Source of the DNA: Arthrobacter sp. 260
GTDB lineage: Bacteria; Actinomycetota; Actinomycetes; Actinomycetales; Micrococcaceae
Assembly: GCF_013116745.1 (NCBI RefSeq)
Contig: NZ_JABFOE010000006.1
Location: 1 to 64,000, forward strand
Direction of reading: 5' to 3'
Length of the DNA stretch: 64,000 bases
Shown: one piece after another, positions 9,299 to 18,255 of the stretch
Layout of the letters: each line of letters begins with the position of its first letter
How positions within the stretch are numbered: the first letter of the stretch is position 1
Notes under the pieces: model-generated
Told to the model about the DNA's origin: nothing
Database searches by the model: none
What the model saw: the letters and a program-made list of their open reading frames with translations, nothing else
Position numbers and translations under genes: made by a program

Positions 9299-10216
9299 TC
9301 AGCCCTTTGCGCTTGATCCGATATTGGTGGAGATGAACTGTCGTTGGAAGACGATGAACAGTGCGACGGCGGGTGCCGCGAGCACGCAGGCACCGGCCAG
9401 GATGGCGCCGAACGGGTTGGCTGCGGTCGCCGCGACGTTGGAGATGTAGTTTGCGAGCGACACCGCGAGCGGTTGGAACGCGGTGTCCTTGGTGACCAGG
9501 AACGGCCACAGGAATTCGTTCCACGGCCCGATGAAGGTCAGCAGGATGGCTGTCACGATGGCTGGCCGCACCAGGGGGATGGCGATCTGCAGCAGGATCC
9601 GCAGTTCAGACGCACCGTCGATCCGGGCCGCCTCGAACAGGGAGGCGGGCAATTGCAGGAAGTACTGCCTGAACACGAAAACCGCTGTGGAGTTGATTGC
9701 GAACGGCAGGATCATCCCCAGGTAGCTGTCCGCCAGCCCGTAGTCACGCACAATCAGCACGTACAACGGGATCAGCAGCAGCTGGAAGGGCACCATCTGC
9801 ACCAGCAGCAGCAGCGCGAACACCGCACCGCGGCCACGGAACTGCAGCTGCGCCAGAGCGTACCCCACCGGAATGCCGAAGAGGACCGTGCACGCAATCA
9901 CCCCTCCGGTGAAGATCCCCGAGTTGACCAGGCCCCGAAAGAGGTTGATCGACTCGTCGATCAACACATAGTTCGCCCCGGTGATGTTCTCGAAGTTGGG
10001 GAATGCCCCCGCCACGGAGGTGTCGGGTTCGGTCTGCAGGGAACCGATAAACATGTAATAGAAGGGAAACAGGAACACAAACGCGCCGACGGCGAGCAGG
10101 ATGAAGCTGACCGGCCGCAGCCCGCGCTGCTTCTCGGTCGATGAGGCGCGGGGAGCCGGAGTGACGGCCGGGGTGACCGGCGTCGTGCTGAGGGTCGGCT
10201 GGTAGTCCTTGGCCAT
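9299..10216 (-). CDS. Carbohydrate ABC transporter permease (MalG type)
   Basis: 305 residues: a Thr/Pro-rich cytoplasmic leader, then six membrane helices. The EAA loop that docks the ATPase is clear: EAARIDGASELRILLQIAIP. I chose the ATG at 10216 because AGGA lies about 9 bases upstream and longer versions run antisense through the neighbouring permease. It ends with a Lys-Gly tail. It pairs with the MalF-type permease one base upstream. No ATPase is encoded in this operon, so a shared MsiK-like ATPase elsewhere probably energises it (inference). Confidence 0.88.
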   Translation of the reverse strand: MAKDYQPTLSTTPVTPAVTPAPRASSTEKQRGLRPVSFILLAVGAFVFLFPFYYMFIGSLQTEPDTSVAGAFPNFENITGANYVLIDESINLFRGLVNSGIFTGGVIACTVLFGIPVGYALAQLQFRGRGAVFALLLLVQMVPFQLLLIPLYVLIVRDYGLADSYLGMILPFAINSTAVFVFRQYFLQLPASLFEAARIDGASELRILLQIAIPLVRPAIVTAILLTFIGPWNEFLWPFLVTKDTAFQPLAVSLANYISNVAATAANPFGAILAGACVLAAPAVALFIVFQRQFISTNIGSSAKG

Positions 10217-10217
10217 T

Positions 10218-11168
10218 TCAGTCGTCCTTTCCGCCGATAAAGCGGCGTTGGAGGAATGCCAGGAGCAGAACGCCGAGCACCAGGATGACGCCCAGTGCCG
10301 CTGCGGTGTCGGGGTTGCCCTGCAGGATGCCCTCTTGGTACATGAGGAACACCGGTGACGTCGAGGCGCCGTCCGGTCCGCCACCCCCGGTGAGGAGGTA
10401 GGGCTCGGTGAAGAGGTTCGCGCCGGTGATGGTGGCGAGCAGCGTCACCAGGAAGCTGGCCGGCCGCACGCTGGGGACCGTGATGGACCAGAACTGCCTG
10501 ACCTTGCCCGCTCCGTCCACCGAGGCGGACTCGTAGAGTTCCTCGGGGATGTTCTGCAGCGCGGCCAGATAGAGCAGGATGAAGAATCCGAGCTGCTTCC
10601 AGGTCACATACAGGGCGATAGTGGGCATGGCCAGGCCCGAGTTGACCAGCCAGGACGGGTCCGGACCCAGTGGGCCGAGGATCGAGTTGACCAGGCCGTT
10701 CTGGGCAAATAGGAACAGCCACACCCCGACGACTGCGACGCTGGCCGTCACGTAGGGAACGTAGTAGCTGACCCTGAAGAAGGTGCGGAACCGGGTGACC
10801 CGGTTCAGCGCGTTAGCCAGTATCAGGGAGAGTCCCACGGTGAGCGGAACGTTGATGATCAGGAAAACGCCGATGTTGGCGAACGACCGGCCGACGTCGG
10901 GATCCGTGAGGACTGCTGCGTAGTTGTCGAAGCCGACGAAGGGCCGTTCGACGGCGACGCCCGGAGCGGTGAAGAAGAAGTCGTGAAACGAAATGTAGAC
11001 GGCGTAGCCGAGGGGAAACGCGAGCACCGCGAGGATGAAAATCACGTATGGTGCGCTGAACACGATCCCGAGGGGCTGACGTCCCAGCAGGTTTTTGCGC
11101 CGGCGGGGGGCGGGAGCCGGGCTGGTGCCCGGATCCCGCGGCTTACCGACGGTGGTTGAAGTGGTCAC
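10218..11168 (-). CDS. Carbohydrate ABC transporter permease (MalF type)
   Basis: 316 residues, with a cytoplasmic N-terminal tail and six helices. The coupling loop reads ELYESASVDGAGKVRQFWSI, the usual MalF/UgpA form. It forms the channel together with the downstream MalG-type subunit and receives sugar from the lipoprotein encoded upstream. The gap to the downstream gene is 1 base and to the upstream gene 11 bases, indicating one transcript. Confidence 0.88.
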   Translation of the reverse strand: MTTSTTVGKPRDPGTSPAPAPRRRKNLLGRQPLGIVFSAPYVIFILAVLAFPLGYAVYISFHDFFFTAPGVAVERPFVGFDNYAAVLTDPDVGRSFANIGVFLIINVPLTVGLSLILANALNRVTRFRTFFRVSYYVPYVTASVAVVGVWLFLFAQNGLVNSILGPLGPDPSWLVNSGLAMPTIALYVTWKQLGFFILLYLAALQNIPEELYESASVDGAGKVRQFWSITVPSVRPASFLVTLLATITGANLFTEPYLLTGGGGPDGASTSPVFLMYQEGILQGNPDTAAALGVILVLGVLLLAFLQRRFIGGKDD

Positions 11169-11179
11169 CGTCGGTCCGC

Positions 11180-12472
11180 CTACTCTTCGGAGGCGAGATT
11201 GGTGATTTCCTCTGCGGCAGTGGTGAACGCGTCATCGACTGTCTCGTTGCCGAAGATCACCGAGGCGCCGTAGGCGTCACGGAAGGTCTGCCAGATCTCC
11301 ACCGAGTTGGGCACGTTCGGTACCTCGACGGCCCGTGAGGCCTGGTCGGCGAATTCGGTGTAGGCCGGGTTGGCCTCGAAGTACTCGGCGTACGCCTCGG
11401 TCAGGTCGGCACGGATCGGCATCTGGCCGGTGGCCTCGAGCAGGGCACCGTCCTGTTCCTCGCTGGTGGCGAACTTCATCAGATCCCAGGCCGTCTGCTT
11501 GTTGTCGCAGGCCGAGTAGATGGCCATGTTCTTCGCGTCGGAGAAGGTGTAGCTTTCATCGCCCTCTGCCAGCCCCGGAACCGGTGCGGTTCCCCAGTTC
11601 ACGTCGTCACCGTAGACCGGGATGGCCCACGGACCAGAAATGGCGATCGCTGCCTTGCCATCGACGAAGGAGTCGCCGGTGTAGGCCTCCTGTGAGGAGA
11701 GTCCTTCCTCATACATGGTTTGCCACATGCCAGCCACAGCCTTGCCCTCTTCGGTGTTGAAAGCTGCCTCCCCGTCAACGACCAGCTGGGATCCGCCGGA
11801 CGCGGCGGCAAAGAAGGGGTAGAAGTCGAACCAGGACTGGTAGAACTCACCGGCCGGCGACGGCCACATGGCGTACTCTGCGGCACCGGACTCGACGAGG
11901 GTGCGGGAGGTCTCCAGGAGTTCGTCCTGCGTCCCGAGGGCCGGGTTCTCGGGGTCGAGGCCTGCCGCCTCGAACAGGTCCTTGTTGTAGTACAGGACCA
12001 CTGGGTTCGATTTCCAGGGCAGCTGGTAGTACTGGCCGTCAGCCGACTTGTACTGGTCGGCGACGTCACCGCTGCGGGATTCGACGTACTCCACCCCGTC
12101 CTCGAAGGTGTCCAGCGGGACCAGCCCGCCCATTTCCTGGAACTGCGGGACGGCGACAGGCGCCGTGTTCATCACGATGCACGGGGCGTTGCCGGCGGTG
12201 ATGGCCGCGGCAATCACCTCTTCGGAGCTGGTGCCCGCGGGGATCTCCTGGGCGGTGACCTCCTGGTCCGGGTTGTCAGCGTTCCAGGCTTCCACCATGG
12301 CTTCGCCCCAGGCGACTTCCTGCTGGTTGTTCGAGTACCAGATGGTGATGGGGCCGCTGGTGAGTTCCCCGTCCGCTGCTGCGTCCCCGCCGCCGCCACC
12401 GCAGGCGGCGAGGCCGAGACCCATCATGGCGGTGGCCGTGATGGCCAGTGCTCGTTTGGTGTATCGCGTCAT
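11180..12472 (-). CDS. Sugar ABC transporter substrate-binding lipoprotein
   Basis: 430 residues of the extracellular solute-binding family 1. The signal peptide ends in the lipobox LGLAAC, followed by a Gly-rich tether, so the mature protein is lipid-anchored outside the membrane. The start at 12472 is supported by AGGAGA seven bases upstream; a longer frame would put the lipoprotein signal internally. The C-terminal half holds the Trp-rich ligand-cleft pattern (PFLVR-type segment AIAISGPWAIPVYGDD). Operon context suggests beta-mannosides or a related glycan fragment as ligand. Confidence 0.88.
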   Translation of the reverse strand: MTRYTKRALAITATAMMGLGLAACGGGGGDAAADGELTSGPITIWYSNNQQEVAWGEAMVEAWNADNPDQEVTAQEIPAGTSSEEVIAAAITAGNAPCIVMNTAPVAVPQFQEMGGLVPLDTFEDGVEYVESRSGDVADQYKSADGQYYQLPWKSNPVVLYYNKDLFEAAGLDPENPALGTQDELLETSRTLVESGAAEYAMWPSPAGEFYQSWFDFYPFFAAASGGSQLVVDGEAAFNTEEGKAVAGMWQTMYEEGLSSQEAYTGDSFVDGKAAIAISGPWAIPVYGDDVNWGTAPVPGLAEGDESYTFSDAKNMAIYSACDNKQTAWDLMKFATSEEQDGALLEATGQMPIRADLTEAYAEYFEANPAYTEFADQASRAVEVPNVPNSVEIWQTFRDAYGASVIFGNETVDDAFTTAAEEITNLASEE

Positions 12473-12518
12473 TGCGTTTTCTCCTAGATCACATTTTGCT
12501 TCTGTTGGTGATGTGCTG

Positions 12519-13556
12519 TTACTGACTGCCAGTGGTGTTCCGGCCGTGGGGTGCCGCGGAGGACCCGCGGGTAATAAGTCGTGGGGCGGGAAGGACGACG
12601 TCCTCGCCGTCGTGGGTGCCTTCGAGCTGGTTGAGCAGGACCTGGGCTGCGGCGCTCCCCCAGCGCAGCGGGTCACTGCCAATACTGCTCAGGGCCGGGG
12701 TGAGGTACTGGGCGTACTCGGTGTTGTCGTAGCCGGTAACCGAGAGGTCATGGGGGATGCGCAGTCCCTGCTGTTGGGCGTAAGCCTGGCCTGCGGTGGC
12801 CATGATGTCATTTGCGTACACGATGGCGGTCGGTGGATTTGCCCGTCCCAGCAGGTCGGCGGTCGCGGCCACCCCCTGGACGGCGCCGAAGTCGGCCTCG
12901 ACGAAAAGGTCGGTTGCCAGACCGTTCAGTTCGAGGGTGTTTGCCCAGGCGTTCCGGCGGCTGAGGCCGTGGATGTAGTGCTGGCTTCCGCCCACATGGG
13001 CGATCCGGGTGTGGCCCAGGTCGATGAGGTGCTGGACGGCCTCGCTGATGCCCTCGGTGTCATCCATGCAGACCGCGGGAAAGGGTGAGGGTGTTTCCGG
13101 CCGGTTCAGCGTGACGGCCGCGAGCCCCAGCTCCAGGAGCAGGGCGATCCGGGAATCGTTGGTGCGCATGTCGCTGAGGATGACCCCGTCCACGCGGCCC
13201 TCGTGGGCCAGCCTGCGGTAGCTGGACTCCTCGGAGCCGGTCTTGGTGGCGACGGTCAGCACCAGGGAGTAGCCGCGGTCGGCCAGCGTGGTTTCGATAC
13301 CGGCGATGAACGAGGGAAAGAACGGGTCGCTTCCCAGAAGCCGGGGGTCCCGGGCAACGACCAGGCCCAGCGCATAGGCCTTCGAGGAGGACAACGACCT
13401 GGCACGGAGGCTGGGTGTCCAGCCGAGGGCTGCCGCGGTGCTGAGGATGCGCCTGCGGGTGTCCTCGCTGACCCCCGCCTGGCCGTTGAGTGCATAGGAC
13501 ACTGCCCCTTTGCTCACGCCAGCGGCACGCGCTACGTCGCTGATCGTTACCCGCAT
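12519..13556 (-). CDS. LacI family transcriptional regulator of the GH130 sugar operon
   Basis: 345 residues. The N-terminal helix-turn-helix and hinge are classic LacI: ISDVARAAGVSKGAVSYALN (residues 4-23) then a hinge ending in LRARSLSSSKAYALG. The rest is a periplasmic-binding-like sensor with the usual SVTGYDNTEYAQYL segment near 275. It is the first gene of the minus-strand operon and sits immediately downstream of two palindromic operators containing AACCGGTT, so autorepression and control of the entire operon by an imported sugar are likely. There are 46 bases between its stop and the binding-protein start. Confidence 0.9.
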   Translation of the reverse strand: MRVTISDVARAAGVSKGAVSYALNGQAGVSEDTRRRILSTAAALGWTPSLRARSLSSSKAYALGLVVARDPRLLGSDPFFPSFIAGIETTLADRGYSLVLTVATKTGSEESSYRRLAHEGRVDGVILSDMRTNDSRIALLLELGLAAVTLNRPETPSPFPAVCMDDTEGISEAVQHLIDLGHTRIAHVGGSQHYIHGLSRRNAWANTLELNGLATDLFVEADFGAVQGVAATADLLGRANPPTAIVYANDIMATAGQAYAQQQGLRIPHDLSVTGYDNTEYAQYLTPALSSIGSDPLRWGSAAAQVLLNQLEGTHDGEDVVLPAPRLITRGSSAAPHGRNTTGSQ

Positions 13557-13628
13557 CGCTGTCGACTTCCTCGTCTAGGTGGTCCGGGGTAACGAGGTGC
13601 TGAAGCACGCCGTACAGTGATTCATATC

Positions 13629-13668
13629 ACTTAACCGGTTAAGTAGCCTTAACTAAACCGGTTCAGTT
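13629..13668. promoter_or_regulatory. Paired LacI-type operators upstream of lacI
   Basis: A perfect 16-bp palindrome, ACTTAACCGGTTAAGT (13629-13644), and an 18-bp near-perfect one, AACTAAACCGGTTCAGTT (13651-13668, one mismatch), share the core AACCGGTT, with a central CpG typical of LacI-family sites. Centres are 23 bp apart, about two helical turns. They lie 73-112 bases upstream of the lacI start. Confidence 0.8.
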
Positions 13669-13822
13669 GCCGATAGTCAAGGACGTCTTCGGGATGTGGG
13701 GGAATTCGCGCCGGTGGTGCAGCAGTCTTTCTGCGTCGCCGGGGCGAATATATGCCGCAGGCTGCGGTAGAAAACAAACAGGTTAATTCAGCGCCAACGA
13801 AGGCGTAGTACAAGGAGATCCG

Positions 13823-13999
13823 ATGAAGTCGTTTGCATGTGGTGATGTGGTTCCCGGTTGCGACGCCCGCTGGGTGTGCAGCACCGAGGACGAAATCCTG
13901 GTCCAGGTGGGAGCGCATGCCGCTGCCGCCCACGGGTTGACCACCATCCCGGACGAGCTGGTCCAGTCGGTCCGCGGTGCCATCCAGCCGGTGAGTTGA
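13823..13999 (+). CDS. DUF1059 family small protein
   Basis: 58 residues, beginning MKSFACGDVVPGCDARWVC, which is the DUF1059 signature: a C-G-x-x-x-P-G-C Cys pair plus a third Cys, then EDEILVQVGAHAAAAHG. AAGGAG six bases ahead of the ATG makes the start secure. The function of DUF1059 is unknown; the Cys pattern suggests metal binding or redox sensitivity (inference). Its TGA overlaps the TTG start of the EAL gene, so the two are translationally coupled. Confidence 0.85.
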   Translation: MKSFACGDVVPGCDARWVCSTEDEILVQVGAHAAAAHGLTTIPDELVQSVRGAIQPVS

Positions 14000-15147
14000 G
14001 CTCCACCGCCGACCCCTCCCAGTCCGGTGCCCTGGCGGCGCCGGACTGGGACTCGTTGCTGGCGGCCGCCTGCCGGGGAGAAGGTCTGGCCACCGCCTAC
14101 CAGCCGATCGTCGATACATCCCGGGGCACCGTCGTCGGGTACGAGGCGCTCGCACGCTTCCCCGGATTCGCTGAACGGAACCCGGAGGCCTGGTTTGCAG
14201 CTGCACGCCGCCATGGCAGGAGCGCGGACCTGGAGTCAGCCACCCTCAAGGTGGCCCTGCGGGAGCGGGCCAGCCTGCCTCCCAACTGCTTTCTGACCCT
14301 CAACGTCTCCCCCGAGCTGTTGACCACCGAGGAGATCCGCAGCGTCTGGCGCCAGGAGGGCAACCTCGGTGGCCTGATCGTCGAACTCACCGAGCAGACT
14401 CCCATCGACTCCTACCTTGAGCTGGAACCGGATCTGCACCAGCTGCGGTCAGCGGGCGCCCTGATCGCGGTCGACGATGCGGGTGCAGGCTATGCGGGCC
14501 TGCGCCACCTGCTGCAGCTGCGCCCCTCGATGATCAAGATTGACCGCGAACTGATCCTCGACGTCGACCGCGATGAGGCAAAACGTGCACTGATCGAGAT
14601 GCTCGGCATTTTCGCTGGCCGGGTCGACGCCTGGATCCTCGCCGAAGGTGTGGAGCGGGTCGAGGAGCTCGACACCCTGGTCAGTCTCGGCGTTCCCCTG
14701 GTCCAGGGGTACCTCCTGGCCCGGCCCGGGCCGCCGTGGGCAGGGGTGGAACTTGAGGTGGCGCACCGCCTCGCCGCCCGGCAGGCAAGCGTCGAGCGCA
14801 CGGTCCTGCGCGACGTCGTCGAGCACGCGCCCGCCGTCCTGTCCCTGACCCAGGCAGTGGACGCTTTCACTCGCGACCCCGGGCTGGGATCGGTGGTGCT
14901 GATCGACGCCGACCTGCGGCCGGTCTCACTGGTGACGCCCGACGCCGCTGCCCTCGGCGTGGTGAGCCAGGGGATGCGCGCCAACCTTGACACTCCGCTC
15001 GGGGACGCCCTCGACCGCTCGATGACCCGTGAGCCCTCCTACCGGTTCGACCCACTGCTGGTGACCGACAACGCCGGACGGTTTGCCGGGATCGCCCGAC
15101 TGGAACGGATGATCACCGCGCTGACCGCGCCGGTGCCGGTTCCCTAG
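13996..15147 (+). CDS. EAL-domain protein with C-terminal CBS-like domain (c-di-GMP phosphodiesterase candidate)
   Basis: About 383 residues from a TTG start that overlaps the DUF1059 stop (TTGA). EAL catalytic and metal residues appear in order: YEALARF, NVSPELL, ELTEQTPID, AVDDAGAGYAGL, MIKIDREL, AEGVER and a GYLLARPGPPW end. The DDFGTGY motif is DDAGAGY here, with both Asp retained, so hydrolysis of c-di-GMP is plausible. The last about 110 residues look like a CBS pair (DAFTRDPGLGSVVLIDADLR, then YRFDPLLVTDNAGRFAGI), a probable ligand sensor. No GGDEF domain and no membrane segment are seen. Confidence 0.82.
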   Translation: MSSTADPSQSGALAAPDWDSLLAAACRGEGLATAYQPIVDTSRGTVVGYEALARFPGFAERNPEAWFAAARRHGRSADLESATLKVALRERASLPPNCFLTLNVSPELLTTEEIRSVWRQEGNLGGLIVELTEQTPIDSYLELEPDLHQLRSAGALIAVDDAGAGYAGLRHLLQLRPSMIKIDRELILDVDRDEAKRALIEMLGIFAGRVDAWILAEGVERVEELDTLVSLGVPLVQGYLLARPGPPWAGVELEVAHRLAARQASVERTVLRDVVEHAPAVLSLTQAVDAFTRDPGLGSVVLIDADLRPVSLVTPDAAALGVVSQGMRANLDTPLGDALDRSMTREPSYRFDPLLVTDNAGRFAGIARLERMITALTAPVPVP

Positions 15148-15161
15148 CTATCTGGGTACAC

Positions 15162-16220
15162 CTAGCTGCCGGCGCCGAGTAACCCGTCGGGTTCGGAGAT
15201 GAAGCCCTGCTCCACCATGAAGTCAAAGGCAACGTCCGCTGGCTCCTCGCCTTCGACATCGACGCGCCGGTTCATTGCCCGCAACGCCTCATCGGTCAGG
15301 GTGGGTGCGATTGCCCCGAAAACCTCCTCCAGTGCAGGGTATGCCTGCAGGGTCTCGGAGAAGAAGACCGGCGCCGCGTTATAGGCGGGGAAGAAGCCCA
15401 GGTCGTCCTCCAGGATGGTCAGGTCCAGAGCGTCGATCCGGCCGTCAGTCGAGAACACCTCACCAAAGTTGCAGTCGCCGTTATCGGTCGCCGTGTAGAC
15501 GGCGCCGGTGTCGAAGATACTGATGTTGTCATCGGGGACCCCCTCGGATGCGCCGCGCTCCATCCCGTAGTGGGCCAGCATCGGGTTCATGCCGTCCGGC
15601 CGGGAGTTGAACTCGGCCTCCACGCAGAACGTCCGCTCCTCCACCGGCAGCTTTGCGATCTCGGAGATGGTACTGATCCCACCCAACTCCTCGACTGCCT
15701 CACTCCGCACCGCTATCGCATACGTGTTGTTCAGAGGCGCCGAATCCCCCCAGGTGAGACCGTTCTCCAGGTCCGCCTCGTAGACGGCCGCGAACTGCTC
15801 CTCCTGGTTCGGGAACCCCTCGGACATGCCGAGATAGGTGAGCCAGGCCGTGCCGGTGTACTCCCAGGTGACATCCGCCTGTCCGGCGAGCAGCAGCTCC
15901 CGGACGGGCTGGCTGCCGGGCACATTGGTGAGGTCAGTGACGTCAAACCCAGCTGCCTGTCCGGCAAGGACCGAGATCTTGCCGAGAATCAGCTGCTCGG
16001 TGAAGTTCTTCGACGTGACGGTCAGCGGCTCGCCGTCCACAATCTCTTCAATGCTGCCGGGTCCCGCGACGGGAACGTAGGAGGTGGCGGGCTGCAGACC
16101 GCAGCCCGAGGCCAGCAACCCGGCCGACAGGATCGCAGCGGCGCCGCCGAGACGACGGGTCAGGGTGCGGGTCGCCGTAGCGGGTATTGCCGCGGCGGTG
16201 GGGGTAGTGGTGAAACGCAT
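15162..16220 (-). CDS. Osmoprotectant ABC transporter substrate-binding lipoprotein (OpuCC/OsmX type)
   Basis: 352 residues. Long N-terminal leader with lipobox LLASGC near residue 40, then the OpuAC-like fold starting VTSKNFTEQLILGKISVLAG, a strong signature of glycine-betaine/choline/carnitine binding proteins, followed by DVTWEYTGTAW. It is the last gene of a four-gene operon; its ATG overlaps the upstream TGA (TGATG). The ligand, a quaternary amine such as betaine or choline, is inferred from the family. Confidence 0.88.
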   Translation of the reverse strand: MRFTTTPTAAAIPATATRTLTRRLGGAAAILSAGLLASGCGLQPATSYVPVAGPGSIEEIVDGEPLTVTSKNFTEQLILGKISVLAGQAAGFDVTDLTNVPGSQPVRELLLAGQADVTWEYTGTAWLTYLGMSEGFPNQEEQFAAVYEADLENGLTWGDSAPLNNTYAIAVRSEAVEELGGISTISEIAKLPVEERTFCVEAEFNSRPDGMNPMLAHYGMERGASEGVPDDNISIFDTGAVYTATDNGDCNFGEVFSTDGRIDALDLTILEDDLGFFPAYNAAPVFFSETLQAYPALEEVFGAIAPTLTDEALRAMNRRVDVEGEEPADVAFDFMVEQGFISEPDGLLGAGS

Positions 16221-17002
16221 CAGAGTCCTTTCGGGCGGGCGACGTGTTCAACGACGCGCCCAATCCAGTCGACCAGGAGGGCGAGCAGGGCCACGAGGAC
16301 CGAGCCGACCACCAGGACGCTGACAAGGTTGAGGTTGACTCCGGTAATGATCAGAATGCCCAGGCCACCGCCATTGATGAATGCTGCGAGCGCTGCGGTG
16401 CCGACGAGGAGGACCAGCGCGGTGCGGATCCCCGCGAGCATCACCGGGACCGCCAGGGGAAGTTCCACCCTGAACAGCACGGCTAGGGCACTCATGCCCA
16501 TGCCCCGCCCTGCTTCGACCAGCCGTTCGTCCACCTGGTTGATGCCCACCATGGTGTTGCGCAGGACCGGCAGCAGCGCGTAGAGCACCAGTGCGGTGAT
16601 CGCCGCGTTGAAGCCGAACCCCTGCCAGGAGGCGAGGAGCACGATCAGGCCGATCGCGGGAGCTGCCTGGCCCACGTTGACGACGGCGAGCACCGGTCCG
16701 GTCAGCCGCCGGAATGGACCGCGGGTCAGCACGATCCCCAGCGGAATCGCGATCAGCAGCACGATCACTGCCGATACCGCCGTCAGGGCGAGGTGTTCGA
16801 GGGTGTAACCGAGGAGGGAATCGGGGTTCAGGGTGTTGAGCTCGGTCTCCGACAGGTCTGCCGTCAGCGCCCAGGCCACCAGGGCAGCGAGGGCCAGCAG
16901 GATTCCAGCCAGCTGGTAGATCAGCGGGCGCCAGGAGGGTCCGGCTACATCCGATTGGGCGGCGAGTGCCTGGGGAGTCTGGGCGGGCGCGGCAGCGCTC
17001 AC
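16220..17002 (-). CDS. Osmoprotectant ABC transporter permease (OpuCD/OpuCB type)
   Basis: 260 residues with five to six helices. The coupling-loop pattern VDERLVEAGRGMGMSALAVL followed by ELPLAVPVMLAGIRTA is diagnostic of the OpuB/OpuC/YehW family. Compared with its partner permease it has an extra cytoplasmic leader. The start overlaps the ATPase stop by 4 bases, indicating coupling. Confidence 0.87.
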   Translation of the reverse strand: MSAAAPAQTPQALAAQSDVAGPSWRPLIYQLAGILLALAALVAWALTADLSETELNTLNPDSLLGYTLEHLALTAVSAVIVLLIAIPLGIVLTRGPFRRLTGPVLAVVNVGQAAPAIGLIVLLASWQGFGFNAAITALVLYALLPVLRNTMVGINQVDERLVEAGRGMGMSALAVLFRVELPLAVPVMLAGIRTALVLLVGTAALAAFINGGGLGILIITGVNLNLVSVLVVGSVLVALLALLVDWIGRVVEHVARPKGL

Positions 17003-18255
17003 TGCCCGTTTCCTTCGGTGACTGCCTGCAGGGTTCCGGTGTTGACTCCCACCGGACGTCCGGAGGAGTGCGCCGACCGGGCGTGCGTGTGGGCGCGTCC
17101 GATCGCATCCATCACCGTCTCGACGTCGATCACGCCCAGGAAGGCGTCCCGCTTCCCCGTGACGAGGGCAGCGCCGGCGCTGGAGACCAGCATGGTGTCC
17201 AGCGCGTCATTGAGGGTCGCGCGGTCGCCGACCACCGGGAGTTTGGCGTCACGGTCGTCGGTAACCCGGTCCAGCCGGGTGAGCTGGCGGCGGGTGAGCC
17301 ACTGGATGGGGCGGTTCTTCCCGTCGACGATCACTGCGTGGTCGTGCTGGGCCTGGTCGAGCCGGGAGAGGACATCGCTGGCAAGGTCGCCGCTGCTGGC
17401 CACCACGGCGTCGGCCAGGTCCACCTCGTTGACCCGGGTCAGGGTGAGCTGCTTCAGGCCGGCACCGGAACCGATAAAGTTTTCGACAAACTCGTTCGCT
17501 GGGTTCGCGAGGATCCTTTCGGGGGTGTCGTACTGCACCAGCTGGGCTCCGTCGGTGAAGATGGCAATCCAGTCGCCGAGCTTCACTGCCTCGTCGAAGT
17601 CGTGGGTCACGCAGACGATCGTTTTCTGCAGTTCGGCCTGGATGTTCAGCAGCTCATCCTGGAGCCGCTGACGGGTGATCGGGTCCACGGCGCCGAACGG
17701 CTCATCCATCAACAGGACCGGGGGGTCCGCTGCGAGCGCGCGGGCCACCCCCACCCGCTGCTGCTGCCCACCGGAGAGTTCCTTGGGGAAACGGTCCCGG
17801 TACTGGGCAGCGTCCAGGGACACCAGCTCCAGCAGCTCATCGACCCGGGCGGCGATCCTGTCCTTGCTCCAGCCGAGCATCTTCGGCACGATCCCAATGT
17901 TCGCTGAGACAGTCATGTGGGGGAACAGGCCACCAGCCTGGATGACATAGCCGATCCGGCGTCGCAGGCTGTCCCCGTTGATGTCGGTGACGTCGTCGTC
18001 GTCCAGGACGATCCGTCCCTCAGTCGGCTCGATGAGCCGGTTGATCATTTTGAGGGTGGTGGTTTTGCCGCAGCCCGAGGGGCCAACCAGCATGACAATC
18101 TTACCGGCGGGAATTTCCAGGGTGAGACCGTCCACCGCCGGGCTGTCCTGCCCCGGGTAGCGTTTGGTGACCTTGTCCAACAGGATGCTGGCCCCGGTAA
18201 TGGCGTTCCCGGGCGTCCCGGAGTTGTCGGTTGCTGTGGATTGGATCTCAGACAC
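16999..18255 (-). CDS. Osmoprotectant ABC transporter ATP-binding protein with CBS pair (OpuCA type)
   Basis: 418 residues. The ATPase domain shows Walker A GPSGCGKTTT, signature LSGGQQQRVGVARAL, Walker B VLLMDEPFGAVDP and the H-loop THD. The C-terminal about 150 residues carry two CBS repeats (LADAVVASSGDLASDVLSRL onward and KLPVVGDRATLNDALDTML), which in OpuA/OpuC ATPases sense ionic strength or c-di-AMP and gate transport. Which signal applies here is unknown. It overlaps both flanking permease genes. Confidence 0.9.
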   Translation of the reverse strand: MSEIQSTATDNSGTPGNAITGASILLDKVTKRYPGQDSPAVDGLTLEIPAGKIVMLVGPSGCGKTTTLKMINRLIEPTEGRIVLDDDDVTDINGDSLRRRIGYVIQAGGLFPHMTVSANIGIVPKMLGWSKDRIAARVDELLELVSLDAAQYRDRFPKELSGGQQQRVGVARALAADPPVLLMDEPFGAVDPITRQRLQDELLNIQAELQKTIVCVTHDFDEAVKLGDWIAIFTDGAQLVQYDTPERILANPANEFVENFIGSGAGLKQLTLTRVNEVDLADAVVASSGDLASDVLSRLDQAQHDHAVIVDGKNRPIQWLTRRQLTRLDRVTDDRDAKLPVVGDRATLNDALDTMLVSSAGAALVTGKRDAFLGVIDVETVMDAIGRAHTHARSAHSSGRPVGVNTGTLQAVTEGNGQ

